A DNA stretch of 64,000 nucleotides from Nansenia antarctica (GCA_963989245.1 OZ022339.1:95353332-95417331), one strand, 5' to 3'; positions 38,241 to 52,801 are shown, numbered from the stretch's first letter. Notes: generated by a model not told the origin, from the sequence alone. A program made the numbers and translations.

Positions 38241-39550
38241 TCACATACAACAGCAATGGCAGTGAGTTTTAAAAATATTATAAAGTTTGAAGAAACCAAG
38301 CTTCATGTACTGTAAGGCCATGTCAATAGCAAGCAGACTTAGGAAATGGTCCTGGGGCCACCCGAGGATGCTGGGAGTTGGACATCCCCCCAGCTCATTA
38401 TACACAATCTTCCATAGGCGCTGAGACGTCACCTAACTAGAATATGCAGAAATATTCATCAGGGAGAAAAGGTTTTTTTTTCATTAAAAAGCTTTTTCAT
38501 TACCTTCCTTCTCTTACGCATGGGTTTCTGTTGGCCATCTACGAACAGCCCTGTTTTGTACTTGAACATTGACATGTCAAGAGTTCCTCCCAGGTTTTTG
38601 GAAAGTTCAACTCGACTTCTCACACGCTCCCCCAACGGACTGCGAACGACAAAAGTTTGTAGGAAAACCTTTGGTATCCATTTGTGCTATTCAGATTGAG
38701 ATTATGATCATCATATCAGTTGTCAAAAAATCTGCACTAACCATTGGTCTAAAAATATCAGATAAAGTCTGCCAGGTAGTTTTTACCTCATGTAATAAAC
38801 ATCTTTCTGGCCGACACTGGAACCTGAGCGACGAACGACCACTTTGCGCATCCACCCGTCTCCAAGTACTGGCCATTCCTCCCATCCCTCTTCAGGTTTC
38901 GTTCTTTTCCTACGTGACAAACTAAAAATTGACATGAGATGAATACTGAATCATTAGGAAAAGCATAGTGGAATAACAGAAATACAGATACAGATATGAC
39001 AAGACATCAAAAGGCTATCTACAAAGAGGATTATAGGGAAATATATCCAGTAACCATTTGCTACAGAATGACCAGTATTATACACTATGGCTAGAAGTCA
39101 CATAATTGATATTTGGTACTATGAACACGGCCAACAATAAACAATACCAACATACTGGTTATTGGCCCTCTTCTTGAAGTTCTTCTCACTGCCCGCCACG
39201 CTCCCGCTCCGTTCACTCTCCCCTGCAAGACTCTCCTCTTCTGCCTCCCTTCGGACAAAAATGCGTGGGTCATGCGTGCGTCATTTTCATCATCATCATC
39301 ATCATCATCTTCATCATCATCTTCTACAGGTTCACACCAGTCTCCAGGAGGCTCCTCAGTAGCTCCTCCCACTTCCATCTTGGTCTCCCCGTGACGATGT
39401 TTCACAGGAGTGGCTTCATCCCGAGTATTCACAGGGCTGTCAGAGGGAGCCAGGGCCTCCGGTGGAGGTACCACCTCAGAGATGACTTGAGTCATGACTA
39501 ACAGCCTTGGATAGTAGTGCCAGATAGCAGAATCCCCATCTATACAAGTC
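38241..39550 (-). CDS. MBD-domain gene segment, copy 22
   Basis: Unit 38241-40062 (1,822 bp). Exons A 39156-39550, B 38787-38921, C 38504-38639, D to 38432. Ser haplotype, D3-E-D7. Private C-to-T at 39242 (a CpG site) is silent (Ala) in the frame that joins the MBD but Arg to Gln in the other frame. Confidence 0.5.
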
Positions 39551-40062
39551 CTATGGACAGCAAGAAAAGTCAGAGTTTAATATCAAGACTCTGCCCTTAC
39601 TTTTTCTGTTATTTTTCAAGGGGAAATAACAGAAAGGCAAGAACAAGGTTTTAATATGAAGTTAAAATACAGATTGTCAGCTTTTATTGGAGGACATTTG
39701 TATTGTTTAAACCATTTATAAACAAGAACACTCATGCATGATAGTCCCCCTATTTCATGTTTAGTATTTGGTTGCATATACACTCTGTGTTTAGAAGAAT
39801 AGATTTACTATTTATTTACAAATACATGTTTCTTCACAATATACACAATTTTTGAGAAAACATATTGAATTACAAAAGGAATATAAGGTGGGTAATCTTT
39901 ATCAATTTTCTAAACACCTGCAACATCACTATAGTAATTTAGACAGGTAGCAGATATGTCGTCTTTGCTTACAGAATGCATCTTGACATTTATAATAAAT
40001 ACCACAAGTTCAATCTGCATAGGCTTCATGTCAGAGTTAAATAACAAAATATTGTCTCATGT

Positions 40063-41360
40063 TCACATACAACAGCAATGGCAGTGAGTTTTAAAAATAT
40101 TATAAAGTTTGAAGAAACCAAGCTTCATGTACTGTAAGGCCATGTCAATAGCAAGCAGACTTAGGAAATGGTCCTGGGGCCACCCGAGGATGCTGGGAGT
40201 TGGACATCCCCCCAGCTCATTATACACAATCTTCCATAGGCGCTGAGACGTCACCTAACTAGAATATGCTGAAATATTCATCAGGGAGAAAAGGTTTTTT
40301 TTTCATTAAAAAGCTTTTTCATTACCTTCCTTCTCTTACGCATGGGTTTCTGTTGGCCATCTACGAACAGCCCTGTTTTGTACTTGAACATTGACATGTC
40401 AAGAGTTCCTCCCAGGTTTTTGGAAAGTTCAACTCGACTTCTCACACGCTCCCCCAACGGACTGCGAACGACAAAAGTTTGTAGGAAAACCTTTGGTATC
40501 CATTTGTGCTATTCAGATTGAGATTATGATCATCATATCAGTTGTCAAAAAATCTGCACTAACCATTGGTCTAAAAATATCAGATAAAGTCTGCCAGGTA
40601 GTTTTTACCTCATGTAATAAACATCTTTCTGGCCGACACTGGAACCTGAGCGACGAACGACCACTTTGCGCATCCACCCGTCTCCAAGTACTGGCCATTC
40701 CTCCCATCCCTCTTCAGGTTTCGTTCTTTTCCTACGTGACAAACTAAAAATTGACATGAGATGAATACTGAATCATTAGGAAAAGCATAGTGGAATAACA
40801 GAAATACAGATACAGATATGACAAGACATCAAAAGGCTATCTACAAAGAGGATTATAGGGAAATATATCCAGTAACCATTTGCTACAGAATGACCAGTAT
40901 TATACACTATGGCTAGAAGTCACATAATTGATATTTGGTACTATGAACACGGCCAACAATAAACAATACCAACATACTGGTTATTGGCCCTCTTCTTGAA
41001 GTTCTTCTCACTGCCCGCCACGCTCCCGCTCCGTTCACTCTCCCCTGCAAGACTCTCCTCTTCCGCCTCCCTTCGGACAAAAATGCGTGGGTCATCCGTG
41101 CGTCATTTTCATCATCATCATCATCATCATCTTCTACAGGTTCACACCAGTCTCCAGGAGGCTCCTCAGTAGCTCCTCCCACTTCCATCTTGGTCTCCCC
41201 GTGACGATGTTTCACAGGAGTGTCTTCATCCCGAGTATTCACAGGGCTGTCAGAGGGAGCCAGGGCCTCCGGTGGAGGTACCACCTCAGAGATGACTTGA
41301 GTCATGACTAACAGCCTTGGATAGTAGTGCCAGATAGCAGCATCCCCATCTATACAAGTC
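40063..41360 (-). CDS. MBD-domain gene segment, copy 23 (GAA-less lineage)
   Basis: Unit 40063-41874 (1,812 bp). Exons A 40978-41360, B 40609-40743, C 40326-40461, D to 40254. Seven uninterrupted Asp codons, DEDTP, attaataat tail; same as copy 19 by eye. Confidence 0.5.
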
Positions 41361-41874
41361 CTATGGACAGCAAGAAAAGTCAGAGTTTAATATCAAGACT
41401 CTGCCCTTACTTTTTCTGTTATTTTTCAAGGGGAAATAACAGAAAGGCAAGAACAAGGTTTTAATATGAAGTTAAAATACAGATTGTCAGCTTTTATTGG
41501 AGGACATTTGTATTGTTTAAACCATTTATAAACAAGAACACTCTCATGCATGATAGTCCCCCTATTTCATGTTTAGTATTTGGTTGCATATACACTCTGT
41601 GTTTAGAAGAATAGATTTACTATTTATTTACAAATACATGTTTCTTCACAATATACACAATTCTTGAGAAAACATATTGAATTACAAAAGGAATATAAGG
41701 TGGGTAATCTTTATCAATTTTCTAAACACCTGCAACATCACTATAGTAATTTAGACAGGTAGCAGATATGTCGTCTTTGCTTACAGAATGCATCTTGACA
41801 TTAATAATAAATACCACAAGTTCAATCTGCATAGGCTTCATGTCAGAGTTAAATAACAAAATATTGTCTCATGT

Positions 41875-43178
41875 TCACATACAACAGCAATGGCAGTGAG
41901 TTTTAAAAATATTATAAAGTTTGAAGAAACCAAGCTTCATGTACTGTAAGGCCATGTCAATAGCAAGCAGACTTAGGAAATGGTCCTGGGGCCACCCGAG
42001 GATGCTGGGAGTTGGACATCCCCCCAGCTCATTATACACAATCTTCCATAGGCGCTGAGACGTCACCTAACTAGAATATGCAGAAATATTCATCAGGGAG
42101 GAAAGGTTTTTTTTTCATTAAAAAGCTTTTTCATTACCTTCCTTCTCTTACGCATGGGTTTCTGTTGGCCATCTACGAACAGCCCTGTTTTGTACTTGAA
42201 CATTGACATGTCAAGAGTTCCTCCCAGGTTTTTGGAAAGTTCAACTCGACTTCTCACACGCTCCCCCAACGGACTGCGAACGACAAAAGTTTGTAGGAAA
42301 ACCTTTGGTATCCATTTGTGCTATTCAGATTGAGATTATGATCATCATATCAGTTGTCAAAAAATCTGCACTAACCATTGGTCTAAAAATATCAGATAAA
42401 GTCTGCCAGGTAGTTTTTACCTCATGTAATAAACATCTTTCTGGCCGACACTGGAACCTGAGCGACGAACGACCACTTTGCGCATCCACCCGTCTCCAAG
42501 TACTGGCCATTCCTCCCATCCCTCTTCAGGTTTCGTTCTTTTCCTACGTGACAAACTAAAAATTGACATGAGATGAATACTGAATCATTAGGAAAAGCAT
42601 AGTGGAATAACAGAAATACAGATACAGATATGACAAGACATCAAAAGGCTATCTACAAAGAGGATTATAGGGAAATATATCCAGTAACCATTTGCTACAG
42701 AATGACCAGTATTATACACTATGGCTAGAAGTCACATAATTGATATTTGGTACTATGAACACGGCCAACAATAAACAATACCAACATACTGGTTATTGGC
42801 CCTCTTCTTGAAGTTCTTCTCACTGCCCGCCACGCTCCCGCTCCGTTCACTCTCCCCTGCAAGACTCTCCTCTTCCGCCTCCCTTCGGACAAAAATGCGT
42901 GGGTCATGCGTGCGTCATTTTCATCATCATCATCATCTTCATCATCATCTTCTACAGGTTCACACCAGTCTCCAGGAGGCTCCTCAGTAGCTCCTCCCAC
43001 TTCCATCTTGGTCTCCCCGTGACGATGTTTCACAGGAGTGGCTTCATCCCGAGTATTCACAGGGCTGTCAGAGGGAGCCAGGGCCTCCGGTGGAGGTACC
43101 ACCTCAGAGATGACTTGAGTCATGACTAACAGCCTTGGATAGTAGTGCCAGATAGCAGCATCCCCATCTATACAAGTC
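41875..43178 (-). CDS. MBD-domain gene segment, copy 24
   Basis: Unit 41875-43692 (1,818 bp). Exons A 42790-43178, B 42421-42555, C 42138-42273, D to 42066. D3-E-D5, ggctc spacer marker, and a G in the C/D intron (gggaggaaagg) shared only with copies 25 and 27. Confidence 0.5.
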
Positions 43179-43692
43179 CTATGGACAGCAAGAAAAGTCA
43201 GAGTTTAATATCAAGACTCTGCCCTTACTTTTTCTGTTATTTTTCAAGGGGAAATAACAGAAAGGCAAGAACAAGGTTTTAATATGAAGTTAAAATACAG
43301 ATTGTCAGCTTTTATTGGAGGACATTTGTATTGTTTAAACCATTTATAAACAAGAACACTCTCATGCATGATAGTCCCCCTATTTCATGTTTAGTATTTG
43401 GTTGCATATACACTCTGTGTTTAGAAGAATAGATTTACTATTTATTTACAAATACATGTTTCTTCACAATATACACAATTCTTGAGAAAACATATTGAAT
43501 TACAAAAGGAATATAAGGTGGGTAATCTTTATCAATTTTCTAAACACCTGCAACATCACTATAGTAATTTAGACAGGTAGCAGATATGTCGTCTTTGCTT
43601 ACAGAATGGCTCTTGACATTTATAATAAATACCACAAGTTCAATCTGCATAGGCTTCATGTCAGAGTTAAATAACAAAATATTGTCTCATGT

Positions 43693-44996
43693 TCACATAC
43701 AACAGCAATGGCAGTGAGTTTTAAAAATATTATAAAGTTTGAAGAAACCAAGCTTCATGTACTGTAAGGCCATGTCAATAGCAAGCAGACTTAGGAAATG
43801 GTCCTGGGGCCACCCGAGGATGCTGGGAGTTGGACATCCCCCCAGCTCATTATACACAATCTTCCATAGGCGCTGAGACGTCACCTAACTAGAATATGCA
43901 GAAATATTCATCAGGGAGGAAAGGTTTTTTTTTCATTAAAAAGCTTTTTCATTACCTTCCTTCTCTTACGCATGGGTTTCTGTTGGCCATCTACGAACAG
44001 CCCTGTTTTGTACTTGAACATTGACATGTCAAGAGTTCCTCCCAGGTTTTTGGAAAGTTCAACTCGACTTCTCACACGCTCCCCCAACGGACTGCGAACG
44101 ACAAAAGTTTGTAGGAAAACCTTTGGTATCCATTTGTGCTATTCAGATTGAGATTATGATCATCATATCAGTTGTCAAAAAATCTGCACTAACCATTGGT
44201 CTAAAAATATCAGATAAAGTCTGCCAGGTAGTTTTTACCTCATGTAATAAACATCTTTCTGGCCGACACTGGAACCTGAGCGACGAACGACCACTTTGCG
44301 CATCCACCCGTCTCCAAGTACTGGCCATTCCTCCCATCCCTCTTCAGGTTTCGTTCTTTTCCTACGTGACAAACTAAAAATTGACATGAGATGAATACTG
44401 AATCATTAGGAAAAGCATAGTGGAATAACAGAAATACAGATACAGATATGACAAGACATCAAAAGGCTATCTACAAAGAGGATTATAGGGAAATATATCC
44501 AGTAACCATTTGCTACAGAATGACCAGTATTATACACTATGGCTAGAAGTCACATAATTGATATTTGGTACTATGAACACGGCCAACAATAAACAATACC
44601 AACATACTGGTTATTGGCCCTCTTCTTGAAGTTCTTCTCACTGCCCGCCACGCTCCCGCTCCGTTCACTCTCCCCTGCAAGACTCTCCTCTTCCGCCTCC
44701 CTTCGGACAAAAATGCGTGGGTCATGCGTGCGTCATTTTCATCATCATCATCATCTTCATCATCATCTTCTACAGGTTCACACCAGTCTCCAGGAGGCTC
44801 CTCAGTAGCTCCTCCCACTTCCATCTTGGTCTCCCCGTGACGATGTTTCACAGGAGTGGCTTCATCCCGAGTATTCACAGGGCTGTCAGAGGGAGCCAGG
44901 GCCTCCGGTGGAGGTACCACCTCAGAGATGACTTGAGTCATGACTAACAGCCTTGGATAGTAGTGCCAGATAGCAGCATCCCCATCTATACAAGTC
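43693..44996 (-). CDS. MBD-domain gene segment, copy 25
   Basis: Unit 43693-45510 (1,818 bp). Exons A 44608-44996, B 44239-44373, C 43956-44091, D to 43884. I found no difference from copy 24, so this pair is probably a very recent duplication. Confidence 0.5.
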
Positions 44997-45510
44997 CTAT
45001 GGACAGCAAGAAAAGTCAGAGTTTAATATCAAGACTCTGCCCTTACTTTTTCTGTTATTTTTCAAGGGGAAATAACAGAAAGGCAAGAACAAGGTTTTAA
45101 TATGAAGTTAAAATACAGATTGTCAGCTTTTATTGGAGGACATTTGTATTGTTTAAACCATTTATAAACAAGAACACTCTCATGCATGATAGTCCCCCTA
45201 TTTCATGTTTAGTATTTGGTTGCATATACACTCTGTGTTTAGAAGAATAGATTTACTATTTATTTACAAATACATGTTTCTTCACAATATACACAATTCT
45301 TGAGAAAACATATTGAATTACAAAAGGAATATAAGGTGGGTAATCTTTATCAATTTTCTAAACACCTGCAACATCACTATAGTAATTTAGACAGGTAGCA
45401 GATATGTCGTCTTTGCTTACAGAATGGCTCTTGACATTTATAATAAATACCACAAGTTCAATCTGCATAGGCTTCATGTCAGAGTTAAATAACAAAATAT
45501 TGTCTCATGT

Positions 45511-46820
45511 TCACATACAACAGCAATGGCAGTGAGTTTTAAAAATATTATAAAGTTTGAAGAAACCAAGCTTCATGTACTGTAAGGCCATGTCAATAGC
45601 AAGCAGACTTAGGAAATGGTCCTGGGGCCACCCGAGGATGCTGGGAGTTGGACATCCCCCCAGCTCATTATACACAATCTTCCATAGGCGCTGAGACGTC
45701 ACCTAACTAGAATATGCTGAAATATTCATCAGGGAGAAAAGGTTTTTTTTTCATTAAAAAGCTTTTTCATTACCTTCCTTCTCTTACGCATGGGTTTCTG
45801 TTGGCCATCTACGAACAGCCCTGTTTTGTACTTGAACATTGACATGTCAAGAGTTCCTCCCAGGTTTTTGGAAAGTTCAACTCGACTTCTCACACGCTCC
45901 CCCAACGGACTGCGAACGACAAAAGTTTGTAGGAAAACCTTTGGTATCCATTTGTGCTATTCAGATTGAGATTATGATCATCATATCAGTTGTCAAAAAA
46001 TCTGCACTAACCATTGGTCTAAAAATATCAGATAAAGTCTGCCAGGTAGTTTTTACCTCATGTAATAAACATCTTTCTGGCCGACACTGGAACCTGAGCG
46101 ACGAACGACCACTTTGCGCATCCACCCGTCTCCAAGTACTGGCCATTCCTCCCATCCCTCTTCAGGTTTCGTTATTTTCCTACGTGACAAACTAAAAATT
46201 GACATGAGATGAATACTGAATCATTAGGAAAAGCATAGTGGAATAACAGAAATACAGATACAGATATGACAAGACATCAAAAGGCTATCTACAAAGAGGA
46301 TTATAGGGAAATATATCCAGTAACCATTTGCTACAGAATGACCAGTATTATACACTATGGCTAGAAGTCACATAATTGATATTTGGTACTATGAACACGG
46401 CCAACAATAAACAATACCAACATACTGGTTATTGGCCCTCTTCTTGAAGTTCTTCTCACTGCCCGCCACGCTCCCGCTCCGTTCACTCTCCCCTGCAAGA
46501 CTCTCCTCTTCCGCCTCCCTTCGGACAAAAATGCGTGGGTCATGCGTGCGTCATTTTCATCATCATCATCATCATCATCTTCATCATCATCTTCTACAGG
46601 TTCACACCAGTCTCCAGGAGGCTCCTCAGTAGCTCCTCCCACTTCCATCTTGGTCTCCCCGTGACGATGTTTCACAGGAGTGGCTTCATCCCGAGTATTC
46701 ACAGGGCTGTCAGAGGGAGCCAGGGCCTCCGGTGGAGGTACCACCTCAGAGATGACTTGAGTCATGACTAACAGCCTTGGATAGTAGTGCCAGATAGCAG
46801 CATCCCCATCTATACAAGTC
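45511..46820 (-). CDS. MBD-domain gene segment, copy 26
   Basis: Unit 45511-47334 (1,824 bp). Exons A 46426-46820, B 46057-46191, C 45774-45909, D to 45702. Private C-to-A at 46174 changes Arg to Ile in the RRKRTK basic patch of exon B. D3-E-D7 with ordinary exon A, yet the spacer ends with the attaataat tail of the GAA-less lineage, which suggests a recombinant. Confidence 0.5.
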
Positions 46821-47334
46821 CTATGGACAGCAAGAAAAGTCAGAGTTTAATATCAAGACTCTGCCCTTACTTTTTCTGTTATTTTTCAAGGGGAAATAAC
46901 AGAAAGGCAAGAACAAGGTTTTAATATGAAGTTAAAATACAGATTGTCAGCTTTTATTGGAGGACATTTGTATTGTTTAAACCATTTATAAACAAGAACA
47001 CTCTCATGCATGATAGTCCCCCTATTTCATGTTTAGTATTTGGTTGCATATACACTCTGTGTTTAGAAGAATAGATTTACTATTTATTTACAAATACATG
47101 TTTCTTCACAATATACACAATTCTTGAGAAAACATATTGAATTACAAAAGGAATATAAGGTGGGTAATCTTTATCAATTTTCTAAACACCTGCAACATCA
47201 CTATAGTAATTTAGACAGGTAGCAGATATGTCGTCTTTGCTTACAGAATGCATCTTGACATTAATAATAAATACCACAAGTTCAATCTGCATAGGCTTCA
47301 TGTCAGAGTTAAATAACAAAATATTGTCTCATGT

Positions 47335-48638
47335 TCACATACAACAGCAATGGCAGTGAGTTTTAAAAATATTATAAAGTTTGAAGAAACCAAGCTTCAT
47401 GTACTGTAAGGCCATGTCAATAGCAAGCAGACTTAGGAAATGGTCCTGGGGCCACCCGAGGATGCTGGGAGTTGGACATCCCCCCAGCTCATTATACACA
47501 ATCTTCCATAGGCGCTGAGACGTCACCTAACTAGAATATGCAGAAATATTCATCAGGGAGGAAAGGTTTTTTTTTCATTAAAAAGCTTTTTCATTACCTT
47601 CCTTCTCTTACGCATGGGTTTCTGTTGGCCATCTACGAACAGCCCTGTTTTGTACTTGAACATTGACATGTCAAGAGTTCCTCCCAGGTTTTTGGAAAGT
47701 TCAACTCGACTTCTCACACGCTCCCCCAACGGACTGCGAACGACAAAAGTTTGTAGGAAAACCTTTGGTATCCATTTGTGCTATTCAGATTGAGATTATG
47801 ATCATCATATCAGTTGTCAAAAAATCTGCACTAACCATTGGTCTAAAAATATCAGATAAAGTCTGCCAGGTAGTTTTTACCTCATGTAATAAACATCTTT
47901 CTGGCCGACACTGGAACCTGAGCGACGAACGACCACTTTGCGCATCCACCCGTCTCCAAGTACTGGCCATTCCTCCCATCCCTCTTCAGGTTTCGTTCTT
48001 TTCCTACGTGACAAACTAAAAATTGACATGAGATGAATACTGAATCATTAGGAAAAGCATAGTGGAATAACAGAAATACAGATACAGATATGACAAGACA
48101 TCAAAAAGCTATCTACAAAGAGGATTATAGGGAAATATATCCAGTAACCATTTGCTACAGAATGACCAGTATTATACACTATGGCTAGAAGTCACATAAT
48201 TGATATTTGGTACTATGAACACGGCCAACAATAAACAATACCAACATACTGGTTATTGGCCCTCTTCTTGAAGTTCTTCTCACTGCCCGCCACGCTCCCG
48301 CTCCGTTCACTCTCCCCTGCAAGACTCTCCTCTTCCGCCTCCCTTCGGACAAAAATGCGTGGGTCATGCGTGCGTCATTTTCATCATCATCATCATCTTC
48401 ATCATCATCTTCTACAGGTTCACACCAGTCTCCAGGAGGCTCCTCAGTAGCTCCTCCCACTTCCATCTTGGTCTCCCCGTGACGATGTTTCACAGGAGTG
48501 GCTTCATCCCGAGTATTCACAGGGCTGTCAGAGGGAGCCAGGGCCTCCGGTGGAGGTACCACCTCAGAGATGACTTGAGTCATGACTAACAGCCTTGGAT
48601 AGTAGTGCCAGATAGCAGCATCCCCATCTATACAAGTC
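47335..48638 (-). CDS. MBD-domain gene segment, copy 27
   Basis: Unit 47335-49152 (1,818 bp). Exons A 48250-48638, B 47881-48015, C 47598-47733, D to 47526. Same lineage as copies 24 and 25, plus a private G-to-A at 48107 in the A/B intron. Confidence 0.5.
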
Positions 48639-49152
48639 CTATGGACAGCAAGAAAAGTCAGAGTTTAATATCAAGACTCTGCCCTTACTTTTTCTGTTAT
48701 TTTTCAAGGGGAAATAACAGAAAGGCAAGAACAAGGTTTTAATATGAAGTTAAAATACAGATTGTCAGCTTTTATTGGAGGACATTTGTATTGTTTAAAC
48801 CATTTATAAACAAGAACACTCTCATGCATGATAGTCCCCCTATTTCATGTTTAGTATTTGGTTGCATATACACTCTGTGTTTAGAAGAATAGATTTACTA
48901 TTTATTTACAAATACATGTTTCTTCACAATATACACAATTCTTGAGAAAACATATTGAATTACAAAAGGAATATAAGGTGGGTAATCTTTATCAATTTTC
49001 TAAACACCTGCAACATCACTATAGTAATTTAGACAGGTAGCAGATATGTCGTCTTTGCTTACAGAATGGCTCTTGACATTTATAATAAATACCACAAGTT
49101 CAATCTGCATAGGCTTCATGTCAGAGTTAAATAACAAAATATTGTCTCATGT

Positions 49153-50462
49153 TCACATACAACAGCAATGGCAGTGAGTTTTAAAAATATTATAAAGTTT
49201 GAAGAAACCAAGCTTCATGTACTGTAAGGCCATGTCAATAGCAAGCAGACTTAGGAAATGGTCCTGGGGCCACCCGAGGATGCTGGGAGTTGGACATCCC
49301 CCCAGCTCATTATACACAATCTTCCATAGGCGCTGAGACGTCACCTAACTAGAATATGCTGAAATATTCATCAGGGAGAAAAGGTTTTTTTTTCATTAAA
49401 AAGCTTTTTCATTACCTTCCTTCTCTTACGCATGGGTTTCTGTTGGCCATCTACGAACAGCCCTGTTTTGTACTTGAACATTGACATGTCAAGAGTTCCT
49501 CCCAGGTTTTTGGAAAGTTCAACTCGACTTCTCACACGCTCCCCCAACGGACTGCGAACGACAAAAGTTTGTAGGAAAACCTTTGGTATCCATTTGTGCT
49601 ATTCAGATTGAGATTATGATCATCATATCAGTTGTCAAAAAATCTGCACTAACCATTGGTCTAAAAATATCAGATAAAGTCTGCCAGGTAGTTTTTACCT
49701 CATGTAATAAACATCTTTCTGGCCGACACTGGAACCTGAGCGACGAACGACCACTTTGCGCATCCACCCGTCTCCAAGTACTGGCCATTCCTCCCATCCC
49801 TCTTCAGGTTTCGTTCTTTTCCTACGTGACAAACTAAAAATTGACATGAGATGAATACTGAATCATTAGGAAAAGCATAGTGGAATAACAGAAATACAGA
49901 TACAGATATGACAAGACATCAAAAGGCTATCTACAAAGAGGATTATAGGGAAATATATCCAGTAACCATTTGCTACAGAATGACCAGTATTATACACTAT
50001 GGCTAGAAGTCACATAATTGATATTTGGTACTATGAACACGGCCAACAATAAACAATACCAACATACTGGTTATTGGCCCTCTTCTTGAAGTTCTTCTCA
50101 CTGCCCGCCACGCTCCCGCTCCGTTCACTCTCCCCTGCAAGACTCTCCTCTTCCGCCTCCCTTCGGACAAAAATGCGTGGGTCATGCGTGCGTCATTTTC
50201 ATCATCATCATCATCATCATCTTCATCATCATCTTCTACAGGTTCACACCAGTCTCCAGGAGGCTCCTCAGTAGCTCCTCCCACTTCCATCTTGGTCTCC
50301 CCGTGACGATGTTTCACAGGAGTGGCTTCATCCCGAGTATTCACAGGGCTGTCAGAGGGAGCCAGGGCCTCCGGTGGAGGTACCACCTCAGAGATGACTT
50401 GAGTCATGACTAACAGCCTTGGATAGTAGTGCCAGATAGCAGCATCCCCATCTATACAAGTC
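49153..50462 (-). CDS. MBD-domain gene segment, copy 28
   Basis: Unit 49153-50976 (1,824 bp). Exons A 50068-50462, B 49699-49833, C 49416-49551, D to 49344. Ala haplotype, D3-E-D7, gcatc spacer marker. Confidence 0.5.
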
Positions 50463-50976
50463 CTATGGACAGCAAGAAAAGTCAGAGTTTAATATCAAGA
50501 CTCTGCCCTTACTTTTTCTGTTATTTTTCAAGGGGAAATAACAGAAAGGCAAGAACAAGGTTTTAATATGAAGTTAAAATACAGATTGTCAGCTTTTATT
50601 GGAGGACATTTGTATTGTTTAAACCATTTATAAACAAGAACACTCTCATGCATGATAGTCCCCCTATTTCATGTTTAGTATTTGGTTGCATATACACTCT
50701 GTGTTTAGAAGAATAGATTTACTATTTATTTACAAATACATGTTTCTTCACAATATACACAATTCTTGAGAAAACATATTGAATTACAAAAGGAATATAA
50801 GGTGGGTAATCTTTATCAATTTTCTAAACACCTGCAACATCACTATAGTAATTTAGACAGGTAGCAGATATGTCGTCTTTGCTTACAGAATGCATCTTGA
50901 CATTTATAATAAATACCACAAGTTCAATCTGCATAGGCTTCATGTCAGAGTTAAATAACAAAATATTGTCTCATGT

Positions 50977-52289
50977 TCACATACAACAGCAATGGCAGTG
51001 AGTTTTAAAAATATTATAAAGTTTGAAGAAACCAAGCTTCATGTACTGTAAGGCCATGTCAATAGCAAGCAGACTTAGGAAATGGTCCTGGGGCCACCCG
51101 AGGATGCTGGGAGTTGGACATCCCCCCAGCTCATTATACACAATCTTCCATAGGCGCTGAGACGTCACCTAACTAGAATATGCAGAAATATTCATCAGGG
51201 AGAAAAGGTTTTTTTTTCATTAAAAAGCTTTTTCATTACCTTCCTTCTCTTACGCATGGGTTTCTGTTGGCCATCTACGAACAGCCCTGTTTTGTACTTG
51301 AACATTGACATGTCAAGAGTTCCTCCCAGGTTTTTGGAAAGTTCAACTCGACTTCTCACACGCTCCCCCAACGGACTGCGAACGACAAAAGTTTGTAGGA
51401 AAACCTTTGGTATCCATTTGTGCTATTCAGATTGAGATTATGATCATCATATCAGTTGTCAAAAAATCTGCACTAACCATTGGTCTAAAAATATCAGATA
51501 AAGTCTGCCAGGTAGTTTTTACCTCATGTAATAAACATCTTTCTGGCCGACACTGGAACCTGAGCGACGAACGACCACTTTGCGCATCCACCCGTCTCCA
51601 AGTACTGGCCATTCCTCCCATCCCTCTTCAGGTTTCGTTCTTTTCCTACGTGACAAACTAAAAATTGACATGAGATGAATACTGAATCATTAGGAAAAGC
51701 ATAGTGGAATAACAGAAATACAGATACAGATATGACAAGACATCAAAAGGCTATCTACAAAGAGGATTATAGGGAAATATATCCAGTAACCATTTGCTAC
51801 AGAATGACCAGTATTATACACTATGGCTAGAAGTCACATAATTGATATTTGGTACTATGAACACGGCCAACAATAAACAATACCAACATACTGGTTATTG
51901 GCCCTCTTCTTGAAGTTCTTCTCACTGCCCGCCACGCTCCCGCTCCGTTCACTCTCCCCTGCAAGACTCTCCTCTTCCGCCTCCCTTCGGACAAAAATGC
52001 GTGGGTCATGCGTGCGTCATTTTCATCATCATCATCATCATCATCATCTTCATCATCATCTTCTACAGGTTCACACCAGTCTCCAGGAGGCTCCTCAGTA
52101 GCTCCTCCCACTTCCATCTTGGTCTCCCCGTGACGATGTTTCACAGGAGTGGCTTCATCCCGAGTATTCACAGGGCTGTCAGAGGGAGCCAGGGCCTCCG
52201 GTGGAGGTACCACCTCAGAGATGACTTGAGTCATGACTAACAGCCTTGGATAGTAGTGCCAGATAGCAGAATCCCCATCTATACAAGTC
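50977..52289 (-). CDS. MBD-domain gene segment, copy 29
   Basis: Unit 50977-52801 (1,825 bp, the longest). Exons A 51892-52289, B 51523-51657, C 51240-51375, D to 51168. Ser haplotype with D3-E-D8, the longest Asp block in the window. Confidence 0.5.
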
Positions 52290-52801
52290 CTATGGACAGC
52301 AAGAAAAGTCAGAGTTTAATATCAAGACTCTGCCCTTACTTTTTCTGTTATTTTTCAAGGGGAAATAACAGAAAGGCAAGAACAAGGTTTTAATATGAAG
52401 TTAAAATACAGATTGTCAGCTTTTATTGGAGGACATTTGTATTGTTTAAACCATTTATAAACAAGAACACTCATGCATGATAGTCCCCCTATTTCATGTT
52501 TAGTATTTGGTTGCATATACACTCTGTGTTTAGAAGAATAGATTTACTATTTATTTACAAATACATGTTTCTTCACAATATACACAATTTTTGAGAAAAC
52601 ATATTGAATTACAAAAGGAATATAAGGTGGGTAATCTTTATCAATTTTCTAAACACCTGCAACATCACTATAGTAATTTAGACAGGTAGCAGATATGTCG
52701 TCTTTGCTTACAGAATGCATCTTGACATTTATAATAAATACCACAAGTTCAATCTGCATAGGCTTCATGTCAGAGTTAAATAACAAAATATTGTCTCATG
52801 T

